Below are positions 54,132 to 62,446 of a stretch of 64,000 bases of DNA, one piece after another. Numbering within the stretch: position 1 is the first letter of the stretch; every line of letters begins with the position of its first letter. The position numbers and the translations under genes were made by a program. Under the pieces are notes generated by a model, which searched no databases, was not told where the DNA came from, and worked only from the letters and a program-made list of their open reading frames with translations. The stretch spans positions 1 to 64,000 of the forward strand of contig NZ_JADEWG010000019.1 of the NCBI RefSeq assembly GCF_015207735.1. Reading direction: 5' to 3'. The stretch comes from [Phormidium] sp. LEGE 05292. GTDB taxonomy: Bacteria > Cyanobacteriota > Cyanobacteriia > Cyanobacteriales > Aerosakkonemataceae.

Positions 54132-54463
54132 AATTTTCCTATCCTTTACCTACTTTTAAGTTGCAATTTTTTATACTTTGCCAATGGTTTTTTATCTGTT
54201 GATTACACTTGTCAATATTGGCATGAATAAAGAGCGATCGTAAAGTGGCAAAAATACTTTATTCTTAGTTAAGTTAAATAGCATTAATTTTAATAAACTT
54301 TAATTGAATTTAATAACAATTAAATTAAATTTTTAATTTCATTACTAAAAATTTAAAAAGCCTAAAATTTAATGTTTAATTTATAATTGAGCGCAGGTTA
54401 TGCAAAATAAAAACCCGGTATCTATCGGGTTTCTAGGGTGACACTATATAATAATTAGCTGAA
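54132..54463. other. 332-bp AT-rich gap containing a terminator
   Basis: No gene is seen. A TTAA-rich run of about 100 bases (54250-54360) lies in front of the multicopper oxidase gene, probably with its promoter. The hairpin at 54410-54436 follows DUF2808 on the - strand. Confidence 0.5.
54410..54436 (-). terminator. Hairpin AAACCCG / CGGGTTT plus T-run after DUF2808
   Basis: On the - strand AAACCCG and CGGGTTT pair around ATAGATAC and are followed by TTATTTT, a Rho-independent terminator for the DUF2808 gene. Confidence 0.75.
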
Positions 54464-55021
54464 TTACCAAAAGAAGTTTCTGCGATCGTAAAAGTGGAAC
54501 CGTCCAAAACCGAGAAATTGACCATGTACTTTTTCTCCCGGAGGAAAAGCAGTCACCCCAAACAAATAAACTCCACCGAAACAAGGATTACGAACAGGCT
54601 CAAGAGCAATAGTTACAGTTTGTCCCGGAGTAATTGGCGGCTCAAAAGTGATAGCGATCGAACGACTTTTTTCGTCAGTTATCACTTCTTGAATCGGCAA
54701 ATTTTCCCCTTTTTTACCTCGAGTTCCCACAAAAGCACGACTTTCTTTCAAGCGAAAATCTACGTCCTCTCCTCCTTCGTATTGATTAATCACCACTCTT
54801 TGCAGGGGTTCTCCAGCATTTTCGGGCAAATTAACCGTAAAATAATAAGTTGCTGACCATACACAGGCATCATTAAACGTGGTAGTTGCTGCTAATAAAC
54901 TGGGAGGCTGCACAAAGTAAACTGTACCATCTGCCAGTTGCACTGCTTTTGTCTGTTGCCAGCTAGCTAAAATACTTACTGTGGCTGCTAATGTTGCTGA
55001 AAGAATTCGAGAAGTACGCAT
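54464..55021 (-). CDS. DUF2808 secreted protein
   Basis: A 185-residue DUF2808 protein with a signal peptide (ILSATLAATVSILASWQQTKA). Family features are seen: YFVQPPSLLAA, WSATYYFTVNLPENAGEPLQ, VVINQYEGGEDVDFRL, ITFEPPITPGQTVTIAL and CFGGVYLFGVTAFPPGE. The role is unknown; DUF2808 proteins are common in cyanobacterial periplasm or surface. Start ATG 55021. Confidence 0.9.
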   Translation of the reverse strand: MRTSRILSATLAATVSILASWQQTKAVQLADGTVYFVQPPSLLAATTTFNDACVWSATYYFTVNLPENAGEPLQRVVINQYEGGEDVDFRLKESRAFVGTRGKKGENLPIQEVITDEKSRSIAITFEPPITPGQTVTIALEPVRNPCFGGVYLFGVTAFPPGEKVHGQFLGFGRFHFYDRRNFFW

Positions 55022-55192
55022 AGGTTTTTATTAAGATTTGAAAAGAAGTTTTGCTATCCCGTAATTAAATTTTTTGCGGTCTTTATTAACTAATTTTAAT
55101 CAAATTAACTGTAATAAACCGCAAAGATATTTCATATTTTTAATGAGAAAAATTGGTTAGACTAAAAGTAATGCAAAAGCAGGTGGAATTAT

Positions 55193-55690
55193 ATGTCTTC
55201 AATCTCTAGTCTTCAATTAAAGCGACCAGGATGGCAAACAGTAGTTATTTTTACCTTGACCTTTTGGCTCAGTACTAGCCTGGTTTTGGACTTGGTAATT
55301 ATGCCTGGTTTGTATGCTTCTGGAATGATGTCGCAAAGTGGATTTGCCACAGCTGGTTATTTAATTTTCTGGCTTTTTAACCGCATCGAATTGTTGTGTG
55401 CAGCTTTAGTATTGACGGGTGTGTTAGTTCTCAAACGCACGCAAGATACTTTAGTGAGTCAGAGCCGCAATGCAATTGTTTTACCAATCATACTTCTAAC
55501 TATTGCTCTGATTTTCACTTATGTTTTGACACCACAAATGAGTGCTTTAGGGTTAAATATAGAAGTGCTTAATCCAGTAACTTCTGTCCCTGGTAGCATG
55601 ACTTTTTTACATCAAAGTTACTGGATTTTGGAAGTCATTAAGTTAATCGTTGGTGGCGCGATTCTGAGTTTGTTTTACCGAGAAAAGTAA
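55193..55690 (+). CDS. DUF4149-like membrane protein
   Basis: A 165-residue protein with about four membrane helices (VVIFTLTFWLSTSLVLDLVI, ATAGYLIFWLFNRIELLCAA, IVLPIILLTIALIFTYVLTP, LIVGGAILSLF). The pattern FxNRIELLCAALVLTGVLVL and SxMTFLHQSYWILEV fits the DUF4149 family. No function known. A strong terminator hairpin follows. Confidence 0.75.
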   Translation: MSSISSLQLKRPGWQTVVIFTLTFWLSTSLVLDLVIMPGLYASGMMSQSGFATAGYLIFWLFNRIELLCAALVLTGVLVLKRTQDTLVSQSRNAIVLPIILLTIALIFTYVLTPQMSALGLNIEVLNPVTSVPGSMTFLHQSYWILEVIKLIVGGAILSLFYREK

Positions 55691-55707
55691 TTGGTAAATG
55701 ATTTAGG

Positions 55708-55750
55708 TAAAACAGAAACCCGGTTTTTTCAAGAAACCGGGTTTCTGTTT
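55708..55750. terminator. Strong bidirectional hairpin between DUF4149 and GDT1 genes
   Basis: AAACAGAAACCCGG and CCGGGTTTCTGTTT are inverted copies around TTTTTTCAAGAAA. It lies between convergent genes and can end both transcripts. Confidence 0.8.
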
Positions 55751-55759
55751 ATGCGGATT

Positions 55760-56056
55760 TTATTCGGAGTCTTCAGGTAAAGCAGCAGTTGGTAAAAGTA
55801 AGCGTACAGCCATGATTGCAAAACCAATAGCGGCGATCGCTTTTACCCAATGTACAGGTAACAATTGCGCTGCACCTTCGCCAGCTATTACACCTAATAA
55901 ACTTGTTAACAGTAAGGCTCCAGCTGTGCCCAAAAATACTGCACGGGGAAATTTTGTACTGCCACTAAGAGCGATCGCAGCTAGTTGGCTTTTGTCTCCT
56001 AACTCTGACAAAAACACAGTAATAAAACTTAGTCCTAAAAGATGCCAGTCAATCAT
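55760..56056 (-). CDS. Half-size GDT1/UPF0016 manganese exchanger subunit (Hmx-like)
   Basis: A 98-residue membrane protein with one ExGD[KR][ST] motif (SELGDKSQLAAIAL). It has three predicted helices, with GTAGALLLTSLLGVIAGEGA and WVKAIAAIGFAIMAVRLLL. Full-length GDT1/Mnx proteins have two such halves in one chain; here the other half is the neighbouring gene. The pair resembles the hemi-exchangers (Hmx1/Hmx2) of filamentous cyanobacteria, which exchange Mn2+. Function inferred from family. Confidence 0.85.
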   Translation of the reverse strand: MIDWHLLGLSFITVFLSELGDKSQLAAIALSGSTKFPRAVFLGTAGALLLTSLLGVIAGEGAAQLLPVHWVKAIAAIGFAIMAVRLLLPTAALPEDSE

Positions 56057-56093
56057 AGCGATTTTAGATTTTAGATTTTGAATCTTTCAATTG

Positions 56094-56115
56094 TAGGACA
56101 GGCATCCTGCCTGTC
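56094..56115. repeat. Palindrome TAGGACAGGCA / TGCCTGTC
   Basis: GACAGGCATCCTGCCTGTC is an inverted repeat and is the reverse of the motif at 18299-18317. It lies between the two half GDT1 genes. Confidence 0.6.
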
Positions 56116-56131
56116 ATTTCCAGTCTCCAGT

Positions 56132-56572
56132 TTAAGAATGAAAAATTTCCCAAACTAATTGCATGGTAATTACCAGCATACTGATGCCAGCAGCTTTATT
56201 TAAAATTTGCGGAGATACCTTAGTTGCTAACCACCTACCCAGTAAAACTCCCAGTAAACTTGTGGCGATTAACGCTGAAGATGCGCCAGCAAAAACTAAC
56301 CAAGGAGACTGAGATTCTGCACTCATCAGCAAGGTAGCTACTTGAGTTTTATCTCCCATTTCTGACAAGAAAATAGTAACAAAAGTAGAGGCAAAAACTG
56401 CTAATGCTCCTTTGTTGAAATTCTTGTTTAGCTTTTGTGTCGGTTTCCCTACTGTCTTAGCATCAGTGATTTTCAGCGTTGACTCGATTACAGTTTGCTG
56501 TGCATCCCTAGTCTGATTAATTGACTCAGGAGCAGACAAGGTTGGTGGTGCAGAAGAAAGTTTCACAGGCAA
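56132..56572 (-). CDS. Half-size GDT1/UPF0016 manganese exchanger, second subunit with N-terminal extension
   Basis: A 146-residue protein whose C-terminal ~90 residues are the GDT1 half: FASTFVTIFLSEMGDKTQVA followed by TLLMSAESQSPWLVFAG and ATSLLGVLLGRWLATKV. The N-terminal ~55 residues are hydrophilic and proline/threonine-rich, unlike the family. It lies next to the other half and is probably its partner in a hetero-oligomer. Confidence 0.83.
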   Translation of the reverse strand: MPVKLSSAPPTLSAPESINQTRDAQQTVIESTLKITDAKTVGKPTQKLNKNFNKGALAVFASTFVTIFLSEMGDKTQVATLLMSAESQSPWLVFAGASSALIATSLLGVLLGRWLATKVSPQILNKAAGISMLVITMQLVWEIFHS

Positions 56573-56640
56573 TGGTAAAGTATTAGGTTATTTTCATATT
56601 TCTTTCATTTTATCCCCAAGAGGGCATTTTGATGTGATTT

Positions 56641-58179
56641 TTACTGCTGTTTTTCGGGAGTTTTTCCGCTCATGCGATCGAACACGATCTGCGACAGCGC
56701 CGGAAATAGCTGCCAATCCTTAGAATAAGCTTCATGTCCACCCAAAATCGCCAAAATATAAATAGGGCCATTTTCCTCCCTACTTCTGACAAAAGCTACC
56801 TCATGACGACCTGTATCCGTCCAACCTGCTTTAGAAGCAAAATCCAGATCTGAGGGCAATCCTTCTCCCAAAAAGCCCCGAATCGGGTTAAATCCACCAA
56901 ATCTGGCGGTATTTTCCCGCCAAGCTGACAATCGTAAATCTCTTGCCAACAAATGCACCATTTTGGCACTTGCTTCTGCGGTAACCGCTTTTCCTGTGAC
57001 AATTTCGTACATTAATCTGGCGGCGTGTTCGCTGGAAATTTGATTTTTTAACTCTTTAGGATCGTTCCACATTTGCATATCTCTACCCTCTGGTGTTTCA
57101 TGGCGCAAATAACTAATTGGGTAGGTTTTTTGATGGATCGCAATCCCTTCGTATCCGGCTTTGCTGAAAAATTCACTAATTTTGCGGCGCTTATTCGCCC
57201 AATCGTCATACTTTTCGCCCCGCAAATTGTAACCAGAGTAAGTATTAGTTGCAGCATCAATTAATCGACTAGCAGCATCATTAGAAGATTGTTGAATCAT
57301 GCGATTCAAATCCGCACCAAACACAGGTTCATTTGGCAAAATTCCTCGATGTAGTTGGTCAAAAACATCGACCATCCAAAACATTTTCACAACACTAGCA
57401 GGGTAGAACAATGATTTTTGTTGATATCCAGCTGTTTCTCCGGTTTTCACATTAATCAATGTGATAGATAGCGGTTGAGTTGGTAAATATCTCGATTGAA
57501 TTAACTTCAACATCTCATCAACAATTCCTTGTAATTGTTGACTTTGCTTTAATTGTGGAGGAGTAGTGACGTTATAAATTAATTCAGCTTCTTGTAACTT
57601 TGAATCTGTTGGTCTTGGCAGTGCGATCGCATGAGTTCCCGGAGGAATATCTGGTGGTAGTAAAGGTGTAGTAGGTAGCTGTTTTAATAGTTCTGTATTT
57701 TGTCTATTAAAGGCGGTTATACTCCAATTAAATAACTGCACAACTGAAGAAATAGCGGAAATAATAATCCACAAAACTGTCAGTGCGGCTAATACCAGCG
57801 CCGCTATTCGTAACTGATAATATTTTTTCCTACCTTTGCGAGTTCTCCGATTTCTCAGAGAACTTGTGTTTTCTAATTCCTGATATTTAGGGGAGCCTCT
57901 TCTTCTAGATGCAGCTTGTTCTAAACGCAACATTGAAAAATCATCAGCGTTCCTGCGAGACTTAGTTTTGTTTCCCTGCTCAAGCCTGCCAACTTGTCTT
58001 TGCGGTTTACTATTTTCCTGCTTAAGTCCGGTAATCGCAGGTTTTGGGCTAAATGAAACGACTGTTTGTTGGAGGTTGCCGTTCTCCTGCTTGAGTCGTT
58101 GAATGTTTTCATTTGCCCGCCTGAGTTTATCTTCCAGATCTGCTAGCTTTTGATAAGGGCTTTGCGATCTTTGTTGCAC
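56641..58179 (-). CDS. Class-A beta-lactamase-like serine hydrolase with coiled-coil and membrane anchor
   Basis: A 512-residue protein. Residues 1-110 are a coiled coil (RRANENIQRLKQENGNLQQT). A membrane helix (ALVLAALTVLWIIISAISSV) follows at about 130-150. The C-terminal domain from ~200 is a class-A beta-lactamase-like fold: FYPASVVKMFWMVDV contains the SxxK motif, and IQQSSNDAASRLI the SDN-like motif. It ends GRHEVAFVRSREENGPIYIL. Such proteins may be penicillin-binding or peptidoglycan enzymes rather than resistance factors. Start ATG 58179. Confidence 0.85.
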   Translation of the reverse strand: MQQRSQSPYQKLADLEDKLRRANENIQRLKQENGNLQQTVVSFSPKPAITGLKQENSKPQRQVGRLEQGNKTKSRRNADDFSMLRLEQAASRRRGSPKYQELENTSSLRNRRTRKGRKKYYQLRIAALVLAALTVLWIIISAISSVVQLFNWSITAFNRQNTELLKQLPTTPLLPPDIPPGTHAIALPRPTDSKLQEAELIYNVTTPPQLKQSQQLQGIVDEMLKLIQSRYLPTQPLSITLINVKTGETAGYQQKSLFYPASVVKMFWMVDVFDQLHRGILPNEPVFGADLNRMIQQSSNDAASRLIDAATNTYSGYNLRGEKYDDWANKRRKISEFFSKAGYEGIAIHQKTYPISYLRHETPEGRDMQMWNDPKELKNQISSEHAARLMYEIVTGKAVTAEASAKMVHLLARDLRLSAWRENTARFGGFNPIRGFLGEGLPSDLDFASKAGWTDTGRHEVAFVRSREENGPIYILAILGGHEAYSKDWQLFPALSQIVFDRMSGKTPEKQQ

Positions 58180-58330
58180 GAACCACTCCTATAACACACC
58201 TAAGTTTACTCATCGAAAGAATATAGCAGAAGGCAGAAGGTAAAAGTCGTAACAGTAAGGGTTCTAGCCCTTAATCCTGGCTTAACCACCCTGACGGTTG
58301 CTATACATCAAATAAGTATAAAATGATTTG

Positions 58331-58681
58331 CTAAAATTCAATTTTTTGATTAAAGTGTTGCATTTCAGGGCTACGATCACCGTAAATGTCAGATATGTGC
58401 TCTTGACAACATTCAATGGCAAAATCGTTAAGTTCTTCTGCTGCTATGCCGAACATATCCTGAAATGTTTCCGACTCGACGCGGCAAAATCGGGGACGAT
58501 TTGAGTAGATGCGACATTCGCGGGTAGTGCGATCGAAATTTATACACCATCCCTCTTCCCCCACCATGCTGAGATACTCCTTTAACTCCTCTGGGGTAAG
58601 ATATTCTTCTAAGTCTGGACGTTCAGATGGTTCTAGATAACAGCAAGCACCACATCCTTTGACGCAACACCAAGTCGTCAT
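58331..58681 (-). CDS. YkgJ family cysteine cluster protein
   Basis: A ~116-residue protein of the YkgJ type with a zinc- or iron-binding cysteine cluster: CCVKGCGACCYL near the N-terminus, CRIYSNRPRFCRVESETF in the middle and CCQEHI near the end. The longer frame begins 58708, but ATG 58681 (MTTWCCVKGC) is preferred. Function unknown. Confidence 0.85.
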   Translation of the reverse strand: MTTWCCVKGCGACCYLEPSERPDLEEYLTPEELKEYLSMVGEEGWCINFDRTTRECRIYSNRPRFCRVESETFQDMFGIAAEELNDFAIECCQEHISDIYGDRSPEMQHFNQKIEF

Positions 58682-58900
58682 AATTCTTAAATCAATCCTT
58701 TGTGTCAATGCTTTTAGAGTCTAGCAACTCTGCCAGTTAACGGGGGTATTTTCCCAATTAATAACCAGCTTCATGTTTGTTTATATTTTTTTATAGTTTT
58801 GTTAAGTTGCTTAAAAAAAGTGGACTGTAGCCAGGTAATATAAGAGACGGATTTTTTAACGTAGATATTCAAACCTATCTGGGTTAGCGCGGGAGGAGAA

Positions 58901-59044
58901 ATGGGATCTGTTATTAATTCTGTTACCAGTGTTGTTACCAGTATTCACTGGGAAGTGATTGCCCAGCTGACTCTGGTAGCTTTGATTATGCTTGCAGGGC
59001 CAGCTGTGATTGTAGTACTAGCTTCTCGCAACGGCAACTTGTAA
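58901..59044 (+). CDS. psb30: Photosystem II protein Psb30 (Ycf12)
   Basis: A 47-residue single-helix protein: MGSVINSVTSVVTSIHWEVI followed by AQLTLVALIMLAGPAVIVVL and ending ASRNGNL. The pattern EVIAQLT...AGPxxIxxLAxRxGNL is the Psb30/Ycf12 signature. It is a small subunit at the periphery of photosystem II, near PsbJ and PsbK. GGGAGGAG lies just ahead of ATG 58901. It is short enough to be missed by gene finders. A terminator follows at about 59078-59107. Confidence 0.93.
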   Translation: MGSVINSVTSVVTSIHWEVIAQLTLVALIMLAGPAVIVVLASRNGNL

Positions 59045-59077
59045 AAGCTTCAGCGAGTTCAGTCCTTAACAATTTAC

Positions 59078-59107
59078 AAGGGGGAGTCGATCCCCCTTTA
59101 ATTTTTT
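59078..59107 (+). terminator. Rho-independent terminator after psb30
   Basis: AAGGGGGA and TCCCCCTT pair around GTCGA and are followed by TAATTTTTT. Fits the end of the psb30 transcript. Confidence 0.85.
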
Positions 59108-59120
59108 GGACTACTAACCA

Positions 59121-59186
59121 TGTTCGTTGTGAGAACTTTAGTCCAATTATTTTAGAAATGTACGACTAAAGTCGCTACAACGAACA
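59121..59186. repeat. Inverted repeat GTTCGTTGT / ACAACGAAC
   Basis: Outer arms GTTCGTTGT and ACAACGAAC plus inner GACTTTAGTC-like arms (ACTTTAGTC / GACTAAAGT) form a composite hairpin between psb30 and recJ. It is a dispersed repeat of known cyanobacterial style. Confidence 0.7.
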
Positions 59187-59197
59187 ATTATGAGAAT

Positions 59198-61300
59198 TTA
59201 TTTGAGTTTTTCTAAAGCTATTTGTGCAGCTTCTACTAAAGTAAAGTAAGGCGGTTGTAATATATTGATTTCCGCAGCATCTTCACGAGTTTTACCTAAC
59301 AAACCTATTGTTTTTCCTAAAGGAACGGCTAAAACTTTGCCTTCAGCATTTTTAATCCTTAATTCTGTTAAGGAATCATTTGGATATAACCCGCAAGTGT
59401 AACGCTTTTGATTGTGGTAAAACTCGGCTTTTAACGGAATATTTCTGGCTGTGAAGGTTTGCCAAGACAATGGTTTTGCTTGTCTGACACCTAATAATTC
59501 TAATTCTACAGTTTTGCTGCCGTTAAAATTGTTTTCTCTGAGTCGATAGGCTAGATCAACTCGGTTTGGCAGGGGAAAGTAGTCGCGCCAACGCCATGCG
59601 ATCGCTTTAATTTTATCCGGTGAGCTAAACTGAGAAATAGTTAGCTTCAAATGACCTTTACCCACTATTTGCTGTTCCACAATTCGCGCATCAGACATCC
59701 AAAAAACTGGTGCTGAATTCTCAATTCCACAAGGTTGTAAAGCTTGGATTTGTTGATATAATTCTAAATTAATATCGGTAATTTCGGCTTTAGCATCAAT
59801 TTTTAATAAAGGTTTGAGGTGTTCTGGTTGGAGTAATTTATGAGCAAATTTACTCAGTCTACGGCGAAATTCTGTTAAGTTTTCCGCAGGTAAAGAAAAG
59901 CCGCCTGCTGCTTTATGTCCGCCGAATTTTCCTAGTAAATCTTCACAAGATAACAAGGCTTCAAACACATCAAATTCGGGAATTCCCCTAGCTGAACCGC
60001 GAATGCGATCGCTATCTTCCTCTTCATAAGTCCCAATAAAAACCGGAACTCCGTAGCGTTCCACTAAGCGAGATGCGACAATTCCAATTACGCCATGATG
60101 CCAATTTGGTTGGACGACAACTAAAACTCGTTCTTGTTGTAAATCGATTTGGCTTTGTTCGCACCATGCGATCGCTTCTTGTTCAATCTCCTCGCAAAGC
60201 ATCTGACGCTTTTGATTAATTTGTTCGCACTGCATAGCTCTTTTTAAAGCTACACCCATATTATCAGTTGTTAACAGTTCAATAACAATTTGTGGATCGG
60301 AAATTCTCCCAATGGCGTTGATTCTTGGCCCAAGTCTAAAACCAATATCTTCTGGGTTTAGAGATTTTTGAGTTTTAGGGGTGGGTTTTGTAGTCAATCC
60401 TTCTGTTGCGATCGCAGAATTATCTACTAAACTCGCCCTTACAGAATTTTTCAATAATGAATTGGAACTACTTTCTACGCCAGAAATTTGAATTAATGCT
60501 TGTACTCCGGCTAATTGGGAGTAAGGTAAGAGTTGTAAACCGCGTTTTACCCAACGTCGATTTACTCCAGTTAATGGTGCTAAATCGGCAATTGTTCCCA
60601 ATGTGAATAACTCTAACATTGGTTTAATTAAACCTTTAGCAAGCCCAAGTTTTTGCGCTAAACAAACTGCTAAAATATAAGCAACTCCTACACCAGCAAT
60701 TCCTCGATAAGGTGAAGTTTCTCGAATTAATTTGGGGTTAAGAATTGCATTGGCTGGTGGTAATTTGGGTGGGATATCGTGATGATCGGTAACGATGACT
60801 TGTAAACCTAATTCTCTGGCTCTTAGAATTGGTTCAAATGCGGCAATGCCGTTATCTACTGTTAAAATTAGTTGTACACCTTCTGTATGGAATTCTTCGA
60901 TAATTCGGCAATTAATTCCATATCCTTCAGTCATGCGACTGGGAATGGCATAATCTACATCAGCGCCTAAACTACGAAGCGATCGCAACAACAAAGCAGT
61001 ACTCGTCATGCCATCAGCATCATAATCTCCACAAATGGCAATTTTGCCTTGGGAAGCGATCGCATTTTCCAACAATTCCACACTAATTCCCAAGTCGGGA
61101 AATTCATCTAAAGGATCGGGTAGAAATTGAGTTTCTGGCTCTAAAAACTCTCTGACTTGGGTTGGAGTTTCCATTCCTCGATTGATTAACACCTGCGCTA
61201 ATAAAGGAGAAAGATGGAACTTTTCGGCTAATTCTTTAGCTTGTTGCGGTTTTTCTGGGTAAAACTCCCAACGTTGCAAAGGTAATCGATCGTTAGGCAT
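59198..61300 (-). CDS. recJ: Single-stranded-DNA-specific exonuclease RecJ, with an in-frame palindromic insertion
   Basis: 5'-to-3' exonuclease of recombination and repair. The 700-residue protein has the DHH family motifs AICGDYDADGMTSTAL, TVDNGIAAF, VIVTDHHDIPP and the GKFGGHKAAGGFSLPA DHHA1 region, followed by an OB-like C-terminal part. Residues ~280-312 contain SSNSLLKNSVR and VDNSAIATEGLTTKPTP, an insertion from a palindromic repeat (60377-60443), absent from ordinary RecJ. It begins directly after the stop of the upstream gene (TAAATG), indicating coupling with the secreted protein gene. Confidence 0.94.
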   Translation of the reverse strand: MPNDRLPLQRWEFYPEKPQQAKELAEKFHLSPLLAQVLINRGMETPTQVREFLEPETQFLPDPLDEFPDLGISVELLENAIASQGKIAICGDYDADGMTSTALLLRSLRSLGADVDYAIPSRMTEGYGINCRIIEEFHTEGVQLILTVDNGIAAFEPILRARELGLQVIVTDHHDIPPKLPPANAILNPKLIRETSPYRGIAGVGVAYILAVCLAQKLGLAKGLIKPMLELFTLGTIADLAPLTGVNRRWVKRGLQLLPYSQLAGVQALIQISGVESSSNSLLKNSVRASLVDNSAIATEGLTTKPTPKTQKSLNPEDIGFRLGPRINAIGRISDPQIVIELLTTDNMGVALKRAMQCEQINQKRQMLCEEIEQEAIAWCEQSQIDLQQERVLVVVQPNWHHGVIGIVASRLVERYGVPVFIGTYEEEDSDRIRGSARGIPEFDVFEALLSCEDLLGKFGGHKAAGGFSLPAENLTEFRRRLSKFAHKLLQPEHLKPLLKIDAKAEITDINLELYQQIQALQPCGIENSAPVFWMSDARIVEQQIVGKGHLKLTISQFSSPDKIKAIAWRWRDYFPLPNRVDLAYRLRENNFNGSKTVELELLGVRQAKPLSWQTFTARNIPLKAEFYHNQKRYTCGLYPNDSLTELRIKNAEGKVLAVPLGKTIGLLGKTREDAAEINILQPPYFTLVEAAQIALEKLK
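60377..60443. repeat. Palindromic repeat with GGGGTGGGTTT ends inside recJ
   Basis: The + strand TAGGGGTGGGTTTTGTAGTC ... TCTACTAAACTCGCCCTTAC shares ends and flanks (TTTTGAGTTT; ACAGAATTTTT) with the intergenic copy 20249-20316. Read on the - strand as recJ codons it gives VDNSAIATEGLTTKPTP, the same phase and orientation as in the 1290-residue protein gene. Divergent from the other copies, so older. Confidence 0.85.
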
Positions 61301-61729
61301 TTAAAAAACCAATACTTGACCAGGAATTTCTGTATCGTAAATTGCTCGATCGTCTTGTTGAGCAAAACTACCAGGTTTGAGGTCTAAAAGCAATGTTTGG
61401 GAATTCGGTTTATTGACCTTTCCTGATAATACTTGCTCTCCAGTCGGACTCCAATATAAAACCGAAAGTCCATGATCTTGGTTCCGCAGTTTGAAGCGGA
61501 GTTTCCGCGTTTCTTTCGGTTTCATAGTAATTTGGTCAGTATAAGATGGGATTTCTACACTAACCGGATTAGGCGTGTGATTACATACTTGTAAGGTAAT
61601 GTACTCACTTTGATTTAGCGTTTTCCCAGTCTTGACAAATTTTGGCCCTGCTATAGTTTCCGTAGTGATGATAATACCAGCTAAAACTAAGCAAGTTGTT
61701 CCTAAAATTCGCAGTAAGTTCTTATACAT
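61301..61729 (-). CDS. Secreted protein of unknown function, paralog 1
   Basis: A 142-residue protein with a signal peptide (LLRILGTTCLVLAGIIITTETI). The mature part has YITLQVCNHTPNPVSVEI, KPKETRKLRFKLRNQD and ends RAIYDTEIPGQVLVF. The end resembles that of the gene at 61825, so they are paralogs. Its stop abuts the recJ start. Unknown role. Confidence 0.7.
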   Translation of the reverse strand: MYKNLLRILGTTCLVLAGIIITTETIAGPKFVKTGKTLNQSEYITLQVCNHTPNPVSVEIPSYTDQITMKPKETRKLRFKLRNQDHGLSVLYWSPTGEQVLSGKVNKPNSQTLLLDLKPGSFAQQDDRAIYDTEIPGQVLVF

Positions 61730-61824
61730 AACTTCACCTACTTAGGTGCTTTTGTTATTGGCAGAAGATAACTCTGCAAGCGAAAGTATTATCTCATTAT
61801 TACTAGGAAAAATGCAAATTTTTC

Positions 61825-62247
61825 CTAGAATATAATGACTCGACCATCATCGCGGATGTAGAGGGCGCGATCGCCTGGAAGTCCCCCTGGCGTTATCTCT
61901 ACTCGTAGCGTATTTGCACTAGGTTTAGAAAGTCTTGCTCTTAATAAATATGGTGTAGCATCCCAAGACAATGAAGAAAGATTTGGTTCGGTTGCTGCTT
62001 GTCTGGGAAACCTAACTTGTTCTCCCGGACGTAAAAAAAGCACAGGAGTTCTTGGTACGTTTTGTAACTCAACAATGAAACCTGTACGATTAACTACTTC
62101 ATAATTAATCCATTGTCCGGGTGTAAAACCAATGGGCGGTGGTGGACAACTAGCGCCCGCACAAGTTCCGCCTAATGTTGTGGTAGAAGGCAAAAGGTAG
62201 AAGGTAAGAAAGGCAATGGTTGTAGTAATTAAGTATTTCTTTTTCAT
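61825..62247 (-). CDS. Secreted protein of unknown function, paralog 2
   Basis: A 140-residue secreted protein with a signal peptide MKKKYLITTTIAFLTFYLLP. The mature part includes FTPGQWINYEVVNRTGFIVE, FLRPGEQVRFPRQAATEP and the end GDRALYIRDDGRVIIF, similar to its neighbour. The signal core FLTFYLLPSTT is encoded by a CCTTTCTTACC / TTCTACCTTTTGCC repeat that is a typical intergenic sequence of these genomes. Role unknown. Confidence 0.72.
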   Translation of the reverse strand: MKKKYLITTTIAFLTFYLLPSTTTLGGTCAGASCPPPPIGFTPGQWINYEVVNRTGFIVELQNVPRTPVLFLRPGEQVRFPRQAATEPNLSSLSWDATPYLLRARLSKPSANTLRVEITPGGLPGDRALYIRDDGRVIIF

Positions 62248-62332
62248 ATTTATTACTCCTTAAATATTAGGGTAAAAATTGGCGATCGCTTTGTTCATAT
62301 TATGTTCAACCTGATTACTTATAAAACTAAAA

Positions 62333-62405
62333 GAACCCCACCCCCGCCAAAGCTTGGCTTTGTCTCCCCTCCCCGTTTACGGGGAGGGGATTAAGGGGTG
62401 GGGTT
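62333..62405. repeat. AACCCCACCCC / GGGGTGGGGTT inverted repeat with CTCCCCGTTTACGGGGAG core
   Basis: The arms AACCCCACCCC and GGGGTGGGGTT surround a smaller hairpin CTCCCCGTTTACGGGGAG. The core is shared with 16218-16324. Lies in the 200-bp gap between the GNAT gene and the secreted paralogs. Confidence 0.75.
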
Positions 62406-62446
62406 TAATCGCAGCACGAAACATAACTGATTATTCAAACTTAATA

